This document shows, one piece after another, positions 45,038-53,679 of a DNA stretch of 64,000 nucleotides. Positions within the stretch are counted from its first letter, which is position 1. The number at the start of each line of letters is the position of its first letter. Both the position numbers and the translations under genes were made by a program. The stretch comes from Bacilli bacterium (GTDB lineage Bacteria; Bacillota; Bacilli; RF39; UBA660). The stretch spans positions 1 through 64,000 of the forward strand of contig JAFXSE010000003.1 in NCBI GenBank assembly GCA_017525855.1. The letters run 5' to 3'. The notes beneath the pieces were generated by a model, which had not been told where the DNA came from, ran no database searches, and worked only from the letters and a program-made list of their open reading frames with translations.

Positions 45038-45796
45038 TTAAGAGTTATTCACGATTTTTTCGGTTTTAGTTGTTAATTTTTCTAAAACCTCTAATAAAAT
45101 CCTAGCAACATAATAGTCACCAGCATTTATATTTTCACATGTTAATCGACGGATTACTTGTTCTGCACTCTCCTTGGTTGTAGGTTGATCAGTATTTTGT
45201 ACAACAATATCCATTACATGTTGTACTTGTTGTTCTTTTTCAAGACCTTCTATTTTACCAGAATCATCTTTTCCAAATTCATATTTCACATAAGATAAAC
45301 CATTTCGACGATATATCTTATCTTTTAATAATGCTTTTGAAATACCGGTAAAGTGTACTCCTAATCTATCAGCTAAATCTTTAATGCTTTCAAAAATTTC
45401 ACCAGTTTGTTTACACATTACAGTAACATGTCTTGGTCCTTTTTTCACAGGTTCAGTTACAGTTCTCGTAAGCGTTGATTTATCTGATAACCGATAATAA
45501 CTTTTACCTGCATGTTTAAATACATTATGATGATTAAGGCTATCACTGATAACATAATTATCAACTTTAAGTTTCTTTGATAAGTCTTTAATCGTATTAA
45601 ACACCTCCTTTGTTTCAAGACATATCAATTTCTTATGTTGTTTAATTCTGCCAATGCGTTGAACTTTAAAACCATTCAACATAATAGGTTCTTTTGTATC
45701 CAATAACTTAGACATCTTAAAATTGCTTATCTCTAAAAAAGAGGCAGCATCTTTTAATGACTTAAATTCTTCGTTATCAATTAAAACTTTACACAT
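45038..45796 (-). CDS. NUMOD1-like triple HTH protein without nuclease
   Basis: 252 residues with three tandem NUMOD1-like modules: F-K-S-L-K-D-A-A-S-F-L at about 10, F-N-T-I-K-D-L-S-K-K-L at about 67, F-E-S-I-K-D-L-A-D-R-L at about 136. No GIY-YIG or HNH core. The C terminus (I-N-A-G-D-Y-Y-V-A-R-I-L-L-E-V-L-E-K-L-T) aligns with the end of the protein at 10096, making them paralogues. Probable DNA-binding regulator descended from a homing endonuclease. Confidence 0.65.
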   Translation of the reverse strand: MCKVLIDNEEFKSLKDAASFLEISNFKMSKLLDTKEPIMLNGFKVQRIGRIKQHKKLICLETKEVFNTIKDLSKKLKVDNYVISDSLNHHNVFKHAGKSYYRLSDKSTLTRTVTEPVKKGPRHVTVMCKQTGEIFESIKDLADRLGVHFTGISKALLKDKIYRRNGLSYVKYEFGKDDSGKIEGLEKEQQVQHVMDIVVQNTDQPTTKESAEQVIRRLTCENINAGDYYVARILLEVLEKLTTKTEKIVNNS

Positions 45797-45887
45797 ATTA
45801 TTTTCCTTTCAATTAAATAAGTGTGAGGGTTAAAATAAAGTTAAATTCATAATAATATAATAAACCTTATTTTTCAACCTAAAAGAA

Positions 45888-46121
45888 TTATTTTTCAGGT
45901 TGATATTGACATACATCACAGTAGTCATACCAGATGGCATCATCGTCTTTAATATCTGCAACAGAACCATCTTCTTCCAGAGTGACATTTAGCCCATCTG
46001 TTTCATTCAGATGTTTGACGATTTTCTTAGCCTCTTCTTCACTGTCTGTGAAGTAATAAGGACTATGACAATTATCCATTTCATCATGACGACTGATGAC
46101 ATACATATAAGTTTTTTCCAT
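45888..46121 (-). CDS. Small protein, strand-helix-strand type
   Basis: 77 residues: Y-M-Y-V-I-S-R-H strand, Y-F-T-D-S-E-E-E-A-K-K-I-V-K-H-L helix, then strands and a final Cys pair (Y-C-D-V-C). One of several such small proteins in this operon. Confidence 0.63.
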   Translation of the reverse strand: MEKTYMYVISRHDEMDNCHSPYYFTDSEEEAKKIVKHLNETDGLNVTLEEDGSVADIKDDDAIWYDYCDVCQYQPEK

Positions 46122-46137
46122 TGGGATTTCCTTTCAG

Positions 46138-46560
46138 TTAAAAGTTACAGGATGCATACTGAGCATATAATTCGTTCAGTAATTTGTGGGTTGGTTTAAA
46201 GTCTGGAAAGTATTCATTCGTTATTTCCAGAGCTTCAGAATAATCACCGGTATATCCACACTCGTGATTATGATATTCGTATTGAAAGATTTCTTCAGGT
46301 GTGCAGTTCTCCTTTATTTCTTTATCAATCTCACGATACTTTTTAAATCTAGCATCGAGAGCTTCTTTTGTTCCATAACCTCCATACCCATCATGATATA
46401 GAGTTATACCTTTTTTCTTGAAGTCCTCATAAGTTTGGCCTTCATCAATATAGCCTTCTCTTACAAGACCCTCAACAAATTGTTTATCACTAAAAGCATA
46501 AAAGATTCCAGGCATTTTCATCTTAGATGCTTTATCTTTAATGTCTTGGTACTTACTCAT
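46138..46560 (-). CDS. Hypothetical protein
   Basis: 140 residues, aromatic and Gly-rich loop (Y-H-D-G-Y-G-G-Y-G-T-K-E) followed by helices. No family recognised. Confidence 0.6.
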   Translation of the reverse strand: MSKYQDIKDKASKMKMPGIFYAFSDKQFVEGLVREGYIDEGQTYEDFKKKGITLYHDGYGGYGTKEALDARFKKYREIDKEIKENCTPEEIFQYEYHNHECGYTGDYSEALEITNEYFPDFKPTHKLLNELYAQYASCNF

Positions 46561-46573
46561 TTGTTATACTCCA

Positions 46574-46804
46574 TTAATGTTTTACAGGTTCACTTTTAAC
46601 AAGATAAAAATCTTTTTCAATACCTTGTTTATGTAATTCATCAAACAATTTACCTATTTCAGCTTTAACTTGTTCTTCTGACTTACCGTTAGCTTGAATG
46701 ATCATTACAGGTTCTGTATCAATCATTGTGTCTGGTTTACATACATGTAATTCATATACAGTATCATCCCAATTAATTTCATTATTACGTTTGGTTTTAC
46801 TCAT
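46574..46804 (-). CDS. Small protein, strand-helix-strand type
   Basis: 76 residues; Y-E-L-H-V-C-K strand, then K-S-E-E-Q-V-K-A-E-I-G-K-L-F helix and F-Y-L-V-K strand. Function unknown. Confidence 0.6.
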   Translation of the reverse strand: MSKTKRNNEINWDDTVYELHVCKPDTMIDTEPVMIIQANGKSEEQVKAEIGKLFDELHKQGIEKDFYLVKSEPVKH

Positions 46805-46816
46805 ATTTATTTCCTT

Positions 46817-47029
46817 TCACATTCTGGTTTCATTATATTCAAGAAAATAATCAATATACTTTTTGAATTCTTCTAAAGTCATATCATATTCTCTAGCATA
46901 ATCTTCTAACTCTTCCTCACTAACATGAGGCTGGTCACATATAAAATCAGGAAAGTGTCCACATTCATAACAATCTTTCCAATCTTTTATAGCTTCTTTC
47001 TTTAACTTAGCATCAGTCCATTTAGCCAT
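46817..47029 (-). CDS. Small hypothetical protein
   Basis: 70 residues, with C-Y-E-C-G-H...C-D-Q-P-H, a possible zinc site, and an acidic helical C terminus. Overlaps the upstream gene by 8 bases. Confidence 0.58.
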   Translation of the reverse strand: MAKWTDAKLKKEAIKDWKDCYECGHFPDFICDQPHVSEEELEDYAREYDMTLEEFKKYIDYFLEYNETRM

Positions 47030-47264
47030 TGCTCACCTCCGTATATTCGTGTTTATCTATTAACAAATAATGAATAGCTCCAGATACCATCGTTACTTTA
47101 CGAAATCTATAGCGAACATTATCATCATCTATAAAGATTTCTTTTTCAGATTCAATATGATTTTCATTGATAGTAATCTCACCAATCTCTTTAAGATGTC
47201 GTGTTACTTTAATGTTATCAAAATCACATTCGTAATCAAACTTATATTCAGTATACTTAGCCAT
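47022..47264 (-). CDS. Small hypothetical protein
   Basis: 80 residues, all-beta pattern with alternating charged/hydrophobic strands (I-G-E-I-T-I-N-E-N-H-I-E...Y-R-F-R-K-V-T-M-V). Function unknown. Confidence 0.58.
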   Translation of the reverse strand: MAKYTEYKFDYECDFDNIKVTRHLKEIGEITINENHIESEKEIFIDDDNVRYRFRKVTMVSGAIHYLLIDKHEYTEVSNG

Positions 47265-47522
47265 TTATATCTCCTCATCTTCATCCCAAATTTGTTCTGA
47301 AAAACTAGTTACTGCATTATTAAAAGATGTTATAAGTGTTACCGAAGAATCAATATTAATCGGAATACTTTTTTCTTTACATACATCTTCTAGATATTCT
47401 TTAAATTTATCTGCTTCAGACTCATCATCGAATATATATGTATGAGCAGTATCCTTATCGTTATAAATATAATAGTTTACAACATAGACAATTTTAAGAT
47501 CATTACCTAAAACATTAGTCAT
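47265..47522 (-). CDS. Small protein, strand-helix-strand type
   Basis: 85 residues: K-I-V-Y-V-V-N-Y-Y-I-Y strand, F-D-D-E-S-E-A-D-K-F-K-E-Y-L helix, then a strand and helix. Its ATG overlaps the stop of the small gene upstream (TAATG). Confidence 0.6.
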   Translation of the reverse strand: MTNVLGNDLKIVYVVNYYIYNDKDTAHTYIFDDESEADKFKEYLEDVCKEKSIPINIDSSVTLITSFNNAVTSFSEQIWDEDEEI

Positions 47523-47680
47523 TATTTACCTTCCTTTCTTTCAATATTTACTGGTATACAAATATATTCCATCGGTTCTTGTGGTTTATATTGAAATTCA
47601 CTTATGTATTTCTTTTGTAAAAAAGCTTTCTTTAAAGCATTAGCTATTCTTTTTAATTTTCGCTTAATATTTTTATTCAT
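47522..47680 (-). CDS. Small basic protein
   Basis: 52 residues. Basic N-terminal half (N-I-K-R-K-L-K-R-I-A-N-A-L-K-K-A-F), then a beta-like tail. An AGGAGG site 8 bases before the ATG and a TAATG overlap with the next gene support it. Confidence 0.6.
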   Translation of the reverse strand: MNKNIKRKLKRIANALKKAFLQKKYISEFQYKPQEPMEYICIPVNIERKEGK

Positions 47681-47692
47681 TTTTTACCTCCT

Positions 47693-48139
47693 TTATTCAT
47701 GTGCCCAAGATTTCCAACTAGCTACTATATAATTGTAATCAGCAACTATTTGTTCAGCAACTGTATTAAAATCTGTGGTCTTATATAATACGATTTCACT
47801 ATCGTAAATATCGCCTGTTTCTTTGTCATAGACTTGATTAAAGTCTACGTCATAATCGCATTGCATCATACTATTTACAGGTTGATATCCAACTTTAACT
47901 GCTAATCTCCAAGTGTCATCTTGATATTCATCTTTATCAATATCATTTTCATCAAAACCATTTGTCCAACCAAGAACAATAGATACATTTTTATTTATAT
48001 CTTTGTCATTAACTTCAATCGTATGAAAATGATAACAACCACCACTTTCTTTATGTTCTGCAAGATAATCAGCAGCTTCTTTAAGCTGTTTAGCAAGCTC
48101 TTTAGTCTTACTACTATCTATACCATATTTTGCTGTCAT
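47693..48139 (-). CDS. Hypothetical protein
   Basis: 148 residues, beta-rich with alternating strands (I-V-L-G-W-T-N-G...W-R-L-A-V-K-V-G-Y-Q-P-V) and a C-terminal Trp-containing helix. No family recognised. Confidence 0.6.
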   Translation of the reverse strand: MTAKYGIDSSKTKELAKQLKEAADYLAEHKESGGCYHFHTIEVNDKDINKNVSIVLGWTNGFDENDIDKDEYQDDTWRLAVKVGYQPVNSMMQCDYDVDFNQVYDKETGDIYDSEIVLYKTTDFNTVAEQIVADYNYIVASWKSWAHE

Positions 48140-48165
48140 TTTAATTTCCTTTCATTCAAATTCAT

Positions 48166-48218
48166 ACAGGACCTACTTACTTAGTCTGTCGAGGGAGAAC
48201 CATGTAAGCAGGTTCTGT
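48166..48218 (-). other. Hairpin with TTCTCCCTC loop
   Basis: A 15-bp stem with one mismatch (ACAGAACCTGCTTAC with GTAAGTAGGTCCTGT on minus) and a 23-base loop containing GGTTCTCCCTCGA. Same loop as 39652; lies between operon segments. Confidence 0.5.
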
Positions 48219-48242
48219 ATAGGGTTAGGTAAATGTCACTAG

Positions 48243-48458
48243 CTACAAGCTGAGTGGACCAGTCTCACAATGACCAAAGTCTTTACGAATTAACTTTGGC
48301 TTTAGTGGGTTAGTCTCGTCAATGAATTCATAAGATTCATTACTTTGACCAATATAATAATGATGCTCATAGTAACCTGTACCATTTTTCAGACATTTTT
48401 CGATGATCTTATTGGCTTTAGCTTCATCAATTGGTTTTAAATACTTAGGTATTGCCAT
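48243..48458 (-). CDS. Small hypothetical protein
   Basis: 71 residues starting M-A-I-P-K-Y-L-K-P-I (AAAGGAGG upstream of 48458; the frame extends to 48485 without a ribosome site). Pattern helix then beta hairpin. Function unknown. Confidence 0.6.
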   Translation of the reverse strand: MAIPKYLKPIDEAKANKIIEKCLKNGTGYYEHHYYIGQSNESYEFIDETNPLKPKLIRKDFGHCETGPLSL

Positions 48459-48475
48459 TGTTATTCCTCCTTTAA

Positions 48476-48733
48476 TTACATACAACCATCACCAACATAA
48501 GCAACTGTATGCTTTTGCTTATATGGTTTATTAAGCTTTTCTTCAATTTCTTCAGCAAGCATTGAAATATTCCAAGAAGGATCTTCAGCTTCTGAGTGAT
48601 CAAAGTTCTCATATACCCAATCGTATATGATAGCTTCTAGCTTCGAAACCTTTTCAGGAATTTCCATTACTTCCAGATCTTCTTCATCAAAACGACGATT
48701 ATGATCTTTACCTTTATTAACGATTTGTTCCAT
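48476..48733 (-). CDS. Small acidic protein
   Basis: 85 residues starting M-E-Q-I-V-N-K-G (AAGGAAA before 48733). Acidic and helical; overlapping the upstream gene is avoided with this start. Function unknown. Confidence 0.6.
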   Translation of the reverse strand: MEQIVNKGKDHNRRFDEEDLEVMEIPEKVSKLEAIIYDWVYENFDHSEAEDPSWNISMLAEEIEEKLNKPYKQKHTVAYVGDGCM

Positions 48734-48746
48734 TTGTATTTCCTTT

Positions 48747-49079
48747 CTAATCAAGAATTAAATCACCATATTCATCAGCAAGATCTAGTGCAATATCTAT
48801 ACACTTAGAAAACTCACTAAGAATATAACATGTAACTGTATTCGACCAACGTGAATTACTTCCCCAAGACCAGAAGTCTTCAGATGTTTCTTCATTCCAA
48901 CCAAACATTTCGTCTGGGTCTACGTTATTATTTAAATACTTCTGTTTAAAGAAATACGTATAATGCGGAATACATCCAGGTTCTTCGGACTCACCTTTAT
49001 GTTCAATAAAGTAATTAACTGCTTGTTCCAATACAGGATAAGCTTTTAATCTTTCTTTTTGTTCATTTGTTAATTCCAT
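48747..49079 (-). CDS. Hypothetical protein
   Basis: 110 residues, acidic, Trp/Tyr-rich middle (F-W-S-W-G-S-N-S-R-W-S-N). AAAGGAG before the ATG. No family recognised. Confidence 0.6.
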   Translation of the reverse strand: MELTNEQKERLKAYPVLEQAVNYFIEHKGESEEPGCIPHYTYFFKQKYLNNNVDPDEMFGWNEETSEDFWSWGSNSRWSNTVTCYILSEFSKCIDIALDLADEYGDLILD

Positions 49080-49094
49080 GGTCTGTTCTCCTTT

Positions 49095-49328
49095 TTAGAT
49101 GGTTAGTATTTGCCACTGACATCCGTTATCTTCATCACCAACAAGTATACAAGATGCATACTCTTCAGTAATTTCAAGATTAGGATTGTCTGTTAAATAG
49201 CCTTGGACATCATCTTTCATATTTGTCTTAGCTTCTTCGAATGTATCATATACACCAAATACTCTTGCTTTACCATCACAAGTATCACCATACTCAGTGT
49301 ATATCAAAACATGTTTATTTAATACCAT
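49095..49328 (-). CDS. Small protein, strand-helix-strand type
   Basis: 77 residues: H-V-L-I-Y-T-E-Y strand, V-F-G-V-Y-D-T-F-E-E-A-K-T-N-M strand-helix, C-I-L-V-G strand. Clear member of the small EEA-helix group. Confidence 0.63.
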   Translation of the reverse strand: MVLNKHVLIYTEYGDTCDGKARVFGVYDTFEEAKTNMKDDVQGYLTDNPNLEITEEYASCILVGDEDNGCQWQILTI

Positions 49329-49552
49329 TATTTTATCCTTTCAAAATCATCTTTGTTAACAATTAGATATGAAGCTTTTAAACCTTTTATCTGTTTGATT
49401 GATCTATAAAAAACTCCAGTATAAACTTGAGCTGCAGCTTTACTTTTGAAGCTTATAATATTCAAAGTCGTAACTACTTCACCATCAGGATTTACATCCT
49501 GAATTCGCATGATTAGATACCACTTATTTTCAGGTTCAACTCTTGCCTCCAT
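49328..49552 (-). CDS. Small protein, strand-helix-strand type
   Basis: 74 residues: W-Y-L-I-M-R-I-Q strand, I-I-S-F-K-S-K-A-A-A-Q-V-Y helix, A-S-Y-L-I-V-N strand. Overlaps the downstream start by one base. Confidence 0.62.
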   Translation of the reverse strand: MEARVEPENKWYLIMRIQDVNPDGEVVTTLNIISFKSKAAAQVYTGVFYRSIKQIKGLKASYLIVNKDDFERIK

Positions 49553-49553
49553 A

Positions 49554-49766
49554 TTATTTTCCTTTCAATGCTTTTATTTTATCACCAGCATAGATATGTA
49601 CAAAAGCTATATGGTCATCTTTATCATTCATCAATATATCTTTTTCGATATCTCTAGCTTCTTTACGTGTGTCACATATGGCTACACATACCATATTATT
49701 TTCACATCTGTCACAGCAACTTACATTATCATAAGCTACTAAAACGATATACTGTACTTTTGTCAT
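49554..49766 (-). CDS. Small protein, strand-helix-strand type
   Basis: 70 residues: Y-I-V-L-V-A-Y-D strand, a C-C-D-R-C cluster, V-A-I-C-D-T-R-K-E-A-R-D-I-E helix, A-F-V-H-I-Y strand. Function unknown. Confidence 0.62.
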   Translation of the reverse strand: MTKVQYIVLVAYDNVSCCDRCENNMVCVAICDTRKEARDIEKDILMNDKDDHIAFVHIYAGDKIKALKGK

Positions 49767-49769
49767 TTT

Positions 49770-50009
49770 TTATCTCCTTATAGTTAATGTATATGGGTCA
49801 ATATCAAGGTTATATGTATTTACAACCTCGGTTAATTCATCATCAAAACCAAACTTGGCTCGATAACTATTGCATACCTCACAGACATGCTCTAGATTAG
49901 CTGGATAACCACTGTTTACTAAATGATTCTCAAGCTCTCTGATATAGTCATCATTGCCATATGTTTCTCTATAGTTGCTGATGAATTGCTTAATATTATT
50001 TTTATTCAT
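49770..50009 (-). CDS. Small hypothetical protein
   Basis: 79 residues starting M-N-K-N-N-I-K-Q-F (AGGAG 7 bases before ATG 50009; the in-frame ATG at 50027 has no site). Helical, with C-E-V-C in the middle. Confidence 0.6.
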   Translation of the reverse strand: MNKNNIKQFISNYRETYGNDDYIRELENHLVNSGYPANLEHVCEVCNSYRAKFGFDDELTEVVNTYNLDIDPYTLTIRR

Positions 50010-50019
50010 AACATGTCTC

Positions 50020-50115
50020 CTATACATTTACGATTAATCCAATAGACCCAGCATTTGGACCTTGCAATACTACTAAGATACCAATTGCTATTTCTTGTTG
50101 TTTAACTGTCGGCAT
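50020..50115 (-). CDS. Tiny hydrophobic peptide
   Basis: 31 residues, M-P-T-V-K-Q-Q-E-I-A-I-G-I-L-V-V-L-Q-G then a Gly-rich hydrophobic end. Strong AGGAGG site. Partially overlaps the end of the gene at 50102. Could associate with the membrane. Confidence 0.5.
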   Translation of the reverse strand: MPTVKQQEIAIGILVVLQGPNAGSIGLIVNV

Positions 50116-50506
50116 TTTGAACCTCCTGACTTTGCATTAATTTATCCATAAACTCTGGTTCACAAATAAGAAAACCATGAGTATTCATAAACTTTATAAA
50201 TTCTTCACCTTGAACAGCATCTCTGCGAACTTTAACTATTCTTTCACCAAAGATAGGACCTTTTGGACCACGTTCTGCTTCAATCATCGGAACAATACCT
50301 TGCTCTTCAAATTTCTTTTTACAAGCATCACACGGTTCTGGCGATGTACTTTGCGTTTTCTTTATACCTTTTTTAGGATGCATTTCACCATCTGCACCTC
50401 TAAAAAACTCTGGTTGCAATAACAATTGTTTACATTCACCGCAGTAGATACAAATATCCATACCTACAAATTCGTGGTTACCATCATCATAACAGTTTTT
50501 ACACAT
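50102..50506 (-). CDS. Zinc-site hypothetical protein
   Basis: 134 residues with C-K-N-C at the N terminus, C-I-Y-C-G-E-C at about 18 and C-D-A-C at about 58: two or three Cys pairs likely to form zinc knuckles. The C-terminal half is helical. Function unknown. Confidence 0.62.
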   Translation of the reverse strand: MCKNCYDDGNHEFVGMDICIYCGECKQLLLQPEFFRGADGEMHPKKGIKKTQSTSPEPCDACKKKFEEQGIVPMIEAERGPKGPIFGERIVKVRRDAVQGEEFIKFMNTHGFLICEPEFMDKLMQSQEVQNADS

Positions 50507-50517
50507 GACTATTCTCC

Positions 50518-50913
50518 TTAGTTGAGGGTTGTATTTGAATCACGTCCATCAATTAGTTCTTGACGACGCTTATTGTTGTCCACGATATCATCCATCCATC
50601 GTGCACCTATTTGTAATTTCCACAATGCTAGATGACCAATTTCTTTTTCATCAAAATCTAGGATTCCAAATCCAAAGAAAGTTATATCATCCTGATAAGC
50701 ATTCGTACCTGTTAAACCATACATTTCATTCATCAACTTTCCATTCCAGGTATAGAAGGTTTCTACTTTACGTATTCCCAACTTTTGGAGGTCATCATTT
50801 ACACCTAACATCCAAACGTTTAAGTCACCTCCTGCTCCTTCAAATACACAAGCTGATGTTTTTTCCAGCCCAACAAGTATTTCTTTAGTGGCTTTGACTA
50901 AAACTGGTTTCAT
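50518..50913 (-). CDS. Hypothetical protein
   Basis: 131 residues, alpha/beta (A-C-V-F-E-G-A-G-G-D-L-N-V-W-M-L-G-V). Codon use is more G+C-rich than neighbouring genes. No family recognised. Confidence 0.6.
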   Translation of the reverse strand: MKPVLVKATKEILVGLEKTSACVFEGAGGDLNVWMLGVNDDLQKLGIRKVETFYTWNGKLMNEMYGLTGTNAYQDDITFFGFGILDFDEKEIGHLALWKLQIGARWMDDIVDNNKRRQELIDGRDSNTTLN

Positions 50914-50930
50914 ATTTTAATCTCCTTTCA

Positions 50931-51206
50931 TTATCCTAAAGCAATTTTAACCGGATTATCTTCTTTTGCACACCGAAGATCGTCATTCAACAAATCTTCA
51001 GAGACATACTCTGCTACCCAAGGTAAACTCGAATGCTTATTTACATTTGGATAGATGAGTAATTCTGCTTCACTTTTATTATCAACAAAGTCAATTGGAA
51101 AAATAAAGCAGTCTGATTCTATATGTTTCTTAGCGACATTCCTAGTTCCATACACCTCACATTCTGCAGTCTTACTATTCATGACCATATAATTGATATG
51201 TTCCAT
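50931..51206 (-). CDS. Hypothetical protein
   Basis: 91 residues, mixed fold, two Cys. No motif recognised. AAAGGAA before the ATG. Confidence 0.58.
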   Translation of the reverse strand: MEHINYMVMNSKTAECEVYGTRNVAKKHIESDCFIFPIDFVDNKSEAELLIYPNVNKHSSLPWVAEYVSEDLLNDDLRCAKEDNPVKIALG

Positions 51207-51346
51207 GTTAGTTTCCTTTCTTAAATGGTTAATCCAATTTACAATAATAACTTTTCATACATTTGATTGCCTCCTTTCACTAGTTACTAACGATTCAATG
51301 AAGCACCACACCACTATGATGCTTCGTTCAGTCGTCATCAATCATA
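51207..51346 (-). other. Intergenic with hairpin and 7-codon frame
   Basis: Contains GAAGCA pairing with TGCTTC (about 51298-51326). On the minus strand a strong AAAGGAGG site precedes an ATG with only seven codons (51239-51262: M-Y-E-K-L-L-L), possibly a leader peptide for the gene at 50931. Confidence 0.35.
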
Positions 51347-51550
51347 CTAATCTAATATTAAACACCTCTTTACTCTACTCTTTGGATAAACTTCTATTGT
51401 TTCTGGTCTACCATATTGAGATGGATATGTATTGTTTAACCACATATCATTTATTACTAATTCGGCTGTGGCAATACTATCTGCATATCCAACAATAAAC
51501 TGTCCATATTGTTTGTTTCTTCCAACTAAAACATAATTAAAGTCGCTCAT
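51347..51550 (-). CDS. Small protein, strand-helix-strand type
   Basis: 67 residues: Y-V-L-V-G-R-N strand, Q-F-I-V-G-Y-A-D-S-I-A-T-A-E-L-V strand-helix, T-I-E-V-Y strand. AAAGGAG before the ATG. Confidence 0.6.
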   Translation of the reverse strand: MSDFNYVLVGRNKQYGQFIVGYADSIATAELVINDMWLNNTYPSQYGRPETIEVYPKSRVKRCLILD

Positions 51551-51695
51551 ATTATATCTCCTTTCAAAATGCTCGTTTTTTTGACCGTAGAATGCATGAT
51601 TCTAATTTCTACTGGTAAACTACTACCAAAACTAAAATCACGCACTCACGGCACAATTAAACTAAATTAAACTAAAGTGTTTCCTGCTGCACCTC

Positions 51696-51857
51696 CTATT
51701 TAAAGTTGTTTTCAAAATAAACATTATCCGTCCAATACTTAATTGGCTGAGTGAAGTTTCCATACTTATCCTTATTAGGCGTAAAGAAACACATGAGCAT
51801 CACTAACATCATCAATACTGCCATTAGTGACAAAACACCATATACAAAATACTTCAT
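51696..51857 (-). CDS. Small membrane protein
   Basis: 53 residues: M-K-Y-F-V-Y-G-V-L-S-L-M-A-V-L-M-M-L-V forms one strong transmembrane helix at 3-24. A soluble tail follows. AAGGAG lies 9 bases before ATG 51857. Could be a signal-anchored phage accessory protein. Confidence 0.65.
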   Translation of the reverse strand: MKYFVYGVLSLMAVLMMLVMLMCFFTPNKDKYGNFTQPIKYWTDNVYFENNFK

Positions 51858-51869
51858 AAGCATCACTCC

Positions 51870-52073
51870 TTAATCCATACTATGTGCATAATGCCAATAA
51901 TCACGCTGAAAGGCTCTTATACCTTTATTTTCTCGCATGATTACCTCACGGTCAGACCAACATTCACGTCTTACTTTACGACGTTTGGTCTCTTGCTCAA
52001 CACTATCCATTAAATCTTTGGATAACACTTTTGCAGCCTTTTCGGCGACTGCAACCTTGTTTTGCTCAGTCAT
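51870..52073 (-). CDS. Small basic protein
   Basis: 67 residues, very basic (Q-E-T-K-R-R-K-V-R-R-E-C-W-S-D-R), helical. Located beside the repeat-rich region, so a DNA-binding role is possible. AGGAG-like site before the ATG. Confidence 0.55.
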   Translation of the reverse strand: MTEQNKVAVAEKAAKVLSKDLMDSVEQETKRRKVRRECWSDREVIMRENKGIRAFQRDYWHYAHSMD

Positions 52074-52310
52074 AATTATACTCCTTTACTAAGCGGTTGA
52101 CATTACTTATTTCTTATTTACAATGATGTATAACTAGCGTCGCTCTGACAACAACACTAATAATATATGTGAATACCGTACCATACCGAGCATCGCACAA
52201 TATACATATACACTATTATCTACTAGGTGAGCATCGCTTTCATAGGGCGGGGGGTATACAGAGCGACACTCTTGAATACTAAGCATCGCTCTATATGGGC
52301 CCGGGGTACC
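52074..52310. repeat. Intergenic region with AGCATCGC repeats
   Basis: Four direct copies of AGC(A/G)TCGC start at 52136, 52189, 52230 and 52282, with one inverted relative at 52258-52266 (AGAGCGAC). Spacing is about 40-55 bases. One AGGGCGG is at 52244. Much more G+C-rich than its surroundings. Looks like binding sites for a protein, possibly part of an origin or control region. Confidence 0.5.
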
Positions 52311-52670
52311 TTATACATTCAAGGCTGCATAGATACCTGTTTCAGTCTTCTTAATAAGACCTTTCTTTTCTAACGCCCATGCTTTATCACAGACGTTCTT
52401 GGCGGTAATCTGCATACCACCAGCCTGAAGTGCCTCTGCAATCTGCTTACAGCTCATAGCCTTACCTGCAGATTCTAACAGGGCAACTATATTCTTACCT
52501 AACTCTGAGGTATTGCCCTTAGCTCTTGAAGTCGGAGCACTCATATTCGAGGCTGCCTTCAGGGCTAATTCCAAATTGAATACTTTCGGGGTATTCATGT
52601 TACGGGCTTCTTCAACCTGAGCAATAACTTCAGCGTTGAGTTCTTTTACATTTTTAGTCGATTTTGTCAT
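52311..52670 (-). CDS. Winged-helix DNA-binding protein
   Basis: 119 residues starting M-T-K-S-T-K-N-V (GGAG upstream of ATG 52670; an upstream in-frame ATG lacks a site). The C-terminal 70 residues have the winged-helix order: I-V-A-L-L-E-S-A-G-K-A-M-S-C-K-Q-I-A-E-A-L, then V-C-D-K-A-W-A-L-E-K-K-G-L-I and a beta wing (K-T-E-T-G-I-Y-A). G+C-rich compared with neighbours. It lies between two repeat-bearing intergenic stretches and may bind them (inference). Confidence 0.68.
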   Translation of the reverse strand: MTKSTKNVKELNAEVIAQVEEARNMNTPKVFNLELALKAASNMSAPTSRAKGNTSELGKNIVALLESAGKAMSCKQIAEALQAGGMQITAKNVCDKAWALEKKGLIKKTETGIYAALNV

Positions 52671-53297
52671 GGCTTTTCTCCTTATACTATGACGGGTTAA
52701 CACAATCTACAAGTTGGGACTAATCAACTCATAGTCAAAACACACATACAACTTTTATCTTATATGTATTTTGATTATAAGTTGAATATACATCAGTCTT
52801 TTCATCCTAAGTGTATAATTTTTCTACTTTTTTCATCTTTATATTTTCAGGTCAAAAATCTACTTCATTTTTTAATCTTAATTTTCCAGGTTATAAATCC
52901 ACTTGAAAAATCAACATTAGAAAATTAGGGCGGTTTTTTGATTAAAAAATAACCTAATCTTTTTAAGGGATAGAGTTAACCTAATGAATTAAAGTTAAGG
53001 TTAATATAATTATATTTATAAAAATTATTCAAAATGATGAATAATTTAATTTATATTTATAATATAATATAAAAATATTAACCTGAAATAAATAAAATCA
53101 CCCTAATATAAAAAAAATACCAGGGCGGACCCCCAGGGCGGGGCCTTTACGTATAGGGCAATTTTTCAGGTTGGCCCGTCCAGTAGGTTTTTTGTCCCAG
53201 ATTCATATAGACTTATGTATAATTTATGTCAGTATGTTTGTCCTTATGTATTTTCTTGTATGTATATCTGTAAATAATTAACCTATATGTATTCTAT
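52671..53297. other. Long AT-rich intergenic region with GC islands
   Basis: 627 bases without a gene. Contains TAACCT/AGGTTA repeats (about 52955, 52980, 53075, 53280) in both orientations. The GC-rich string AGGGCGG lies at 52927, 53122 and 53135, the last two as a CCAGGGCGG direct repeat. Very AT-rich blocks lie between. A promoter-like AGGTTAA plus TATAAA points to the minus strand near 53065-53090. Candidate replication origin or master control region. Confidence 0.45.
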
Positions 53298-53663
53298 TTA
53301 TATTTTGTTATATTTTTCTTTTAATTTTAGTTTTATGTATTGTTGTAATTTATTTGTTGTTATGTCATTGTATAATTTTCTTAATGTATCTATATATGGA
53401 ATATTTATACTGTTTTTAATATCATCGTATGAGGTAAATGAAAGATACATAAATACAAAATATTTTTCATTTGTTTTAGTATTGATAGCTAATGATATAC
53501 CATAATCATCAACCATATGACGTAAATATAATAAAATAATATGCTCTATGTTACTTTCTTTATATTGTTTAATTATTTGTGGATATAGTATACGAATTAG
53601 AAAAAATAATGTATTTTCTAATGATGTTTTGTCTTGAATATCTTGTAATAGTATTTTATTCAT
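53298..53663 (-). CDS. Tandem paralogue, F-x-I-R-x-x-Y-P family (1)
   Basis: 121 residues. N-terminal F-F-L-I-R-I-L-Y-P-Q-I-I-K-Q-Y, C-terminal L-R-K-L-Y-N-D-I-T-T-N-K-L. These motifs are shared with the genes at 53680, 54057, 55212 and 55547. Function unknown; last copy of the cluster. Confidence 0.65.
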   Translation of the reverse strand: MNKILLQDIQDKTSLENTLFFLIRILYPQIIKQYKESNIEHIILLYLRHMVDDYGISLAINTKTNEKYFVFMYLSFTSYDDIKNSINIPYIDTLRKLYNDITTNKLQQYIKLKLKEKYNKI

Positions 53664-53679
53664 CTATATCTTTCTGTAT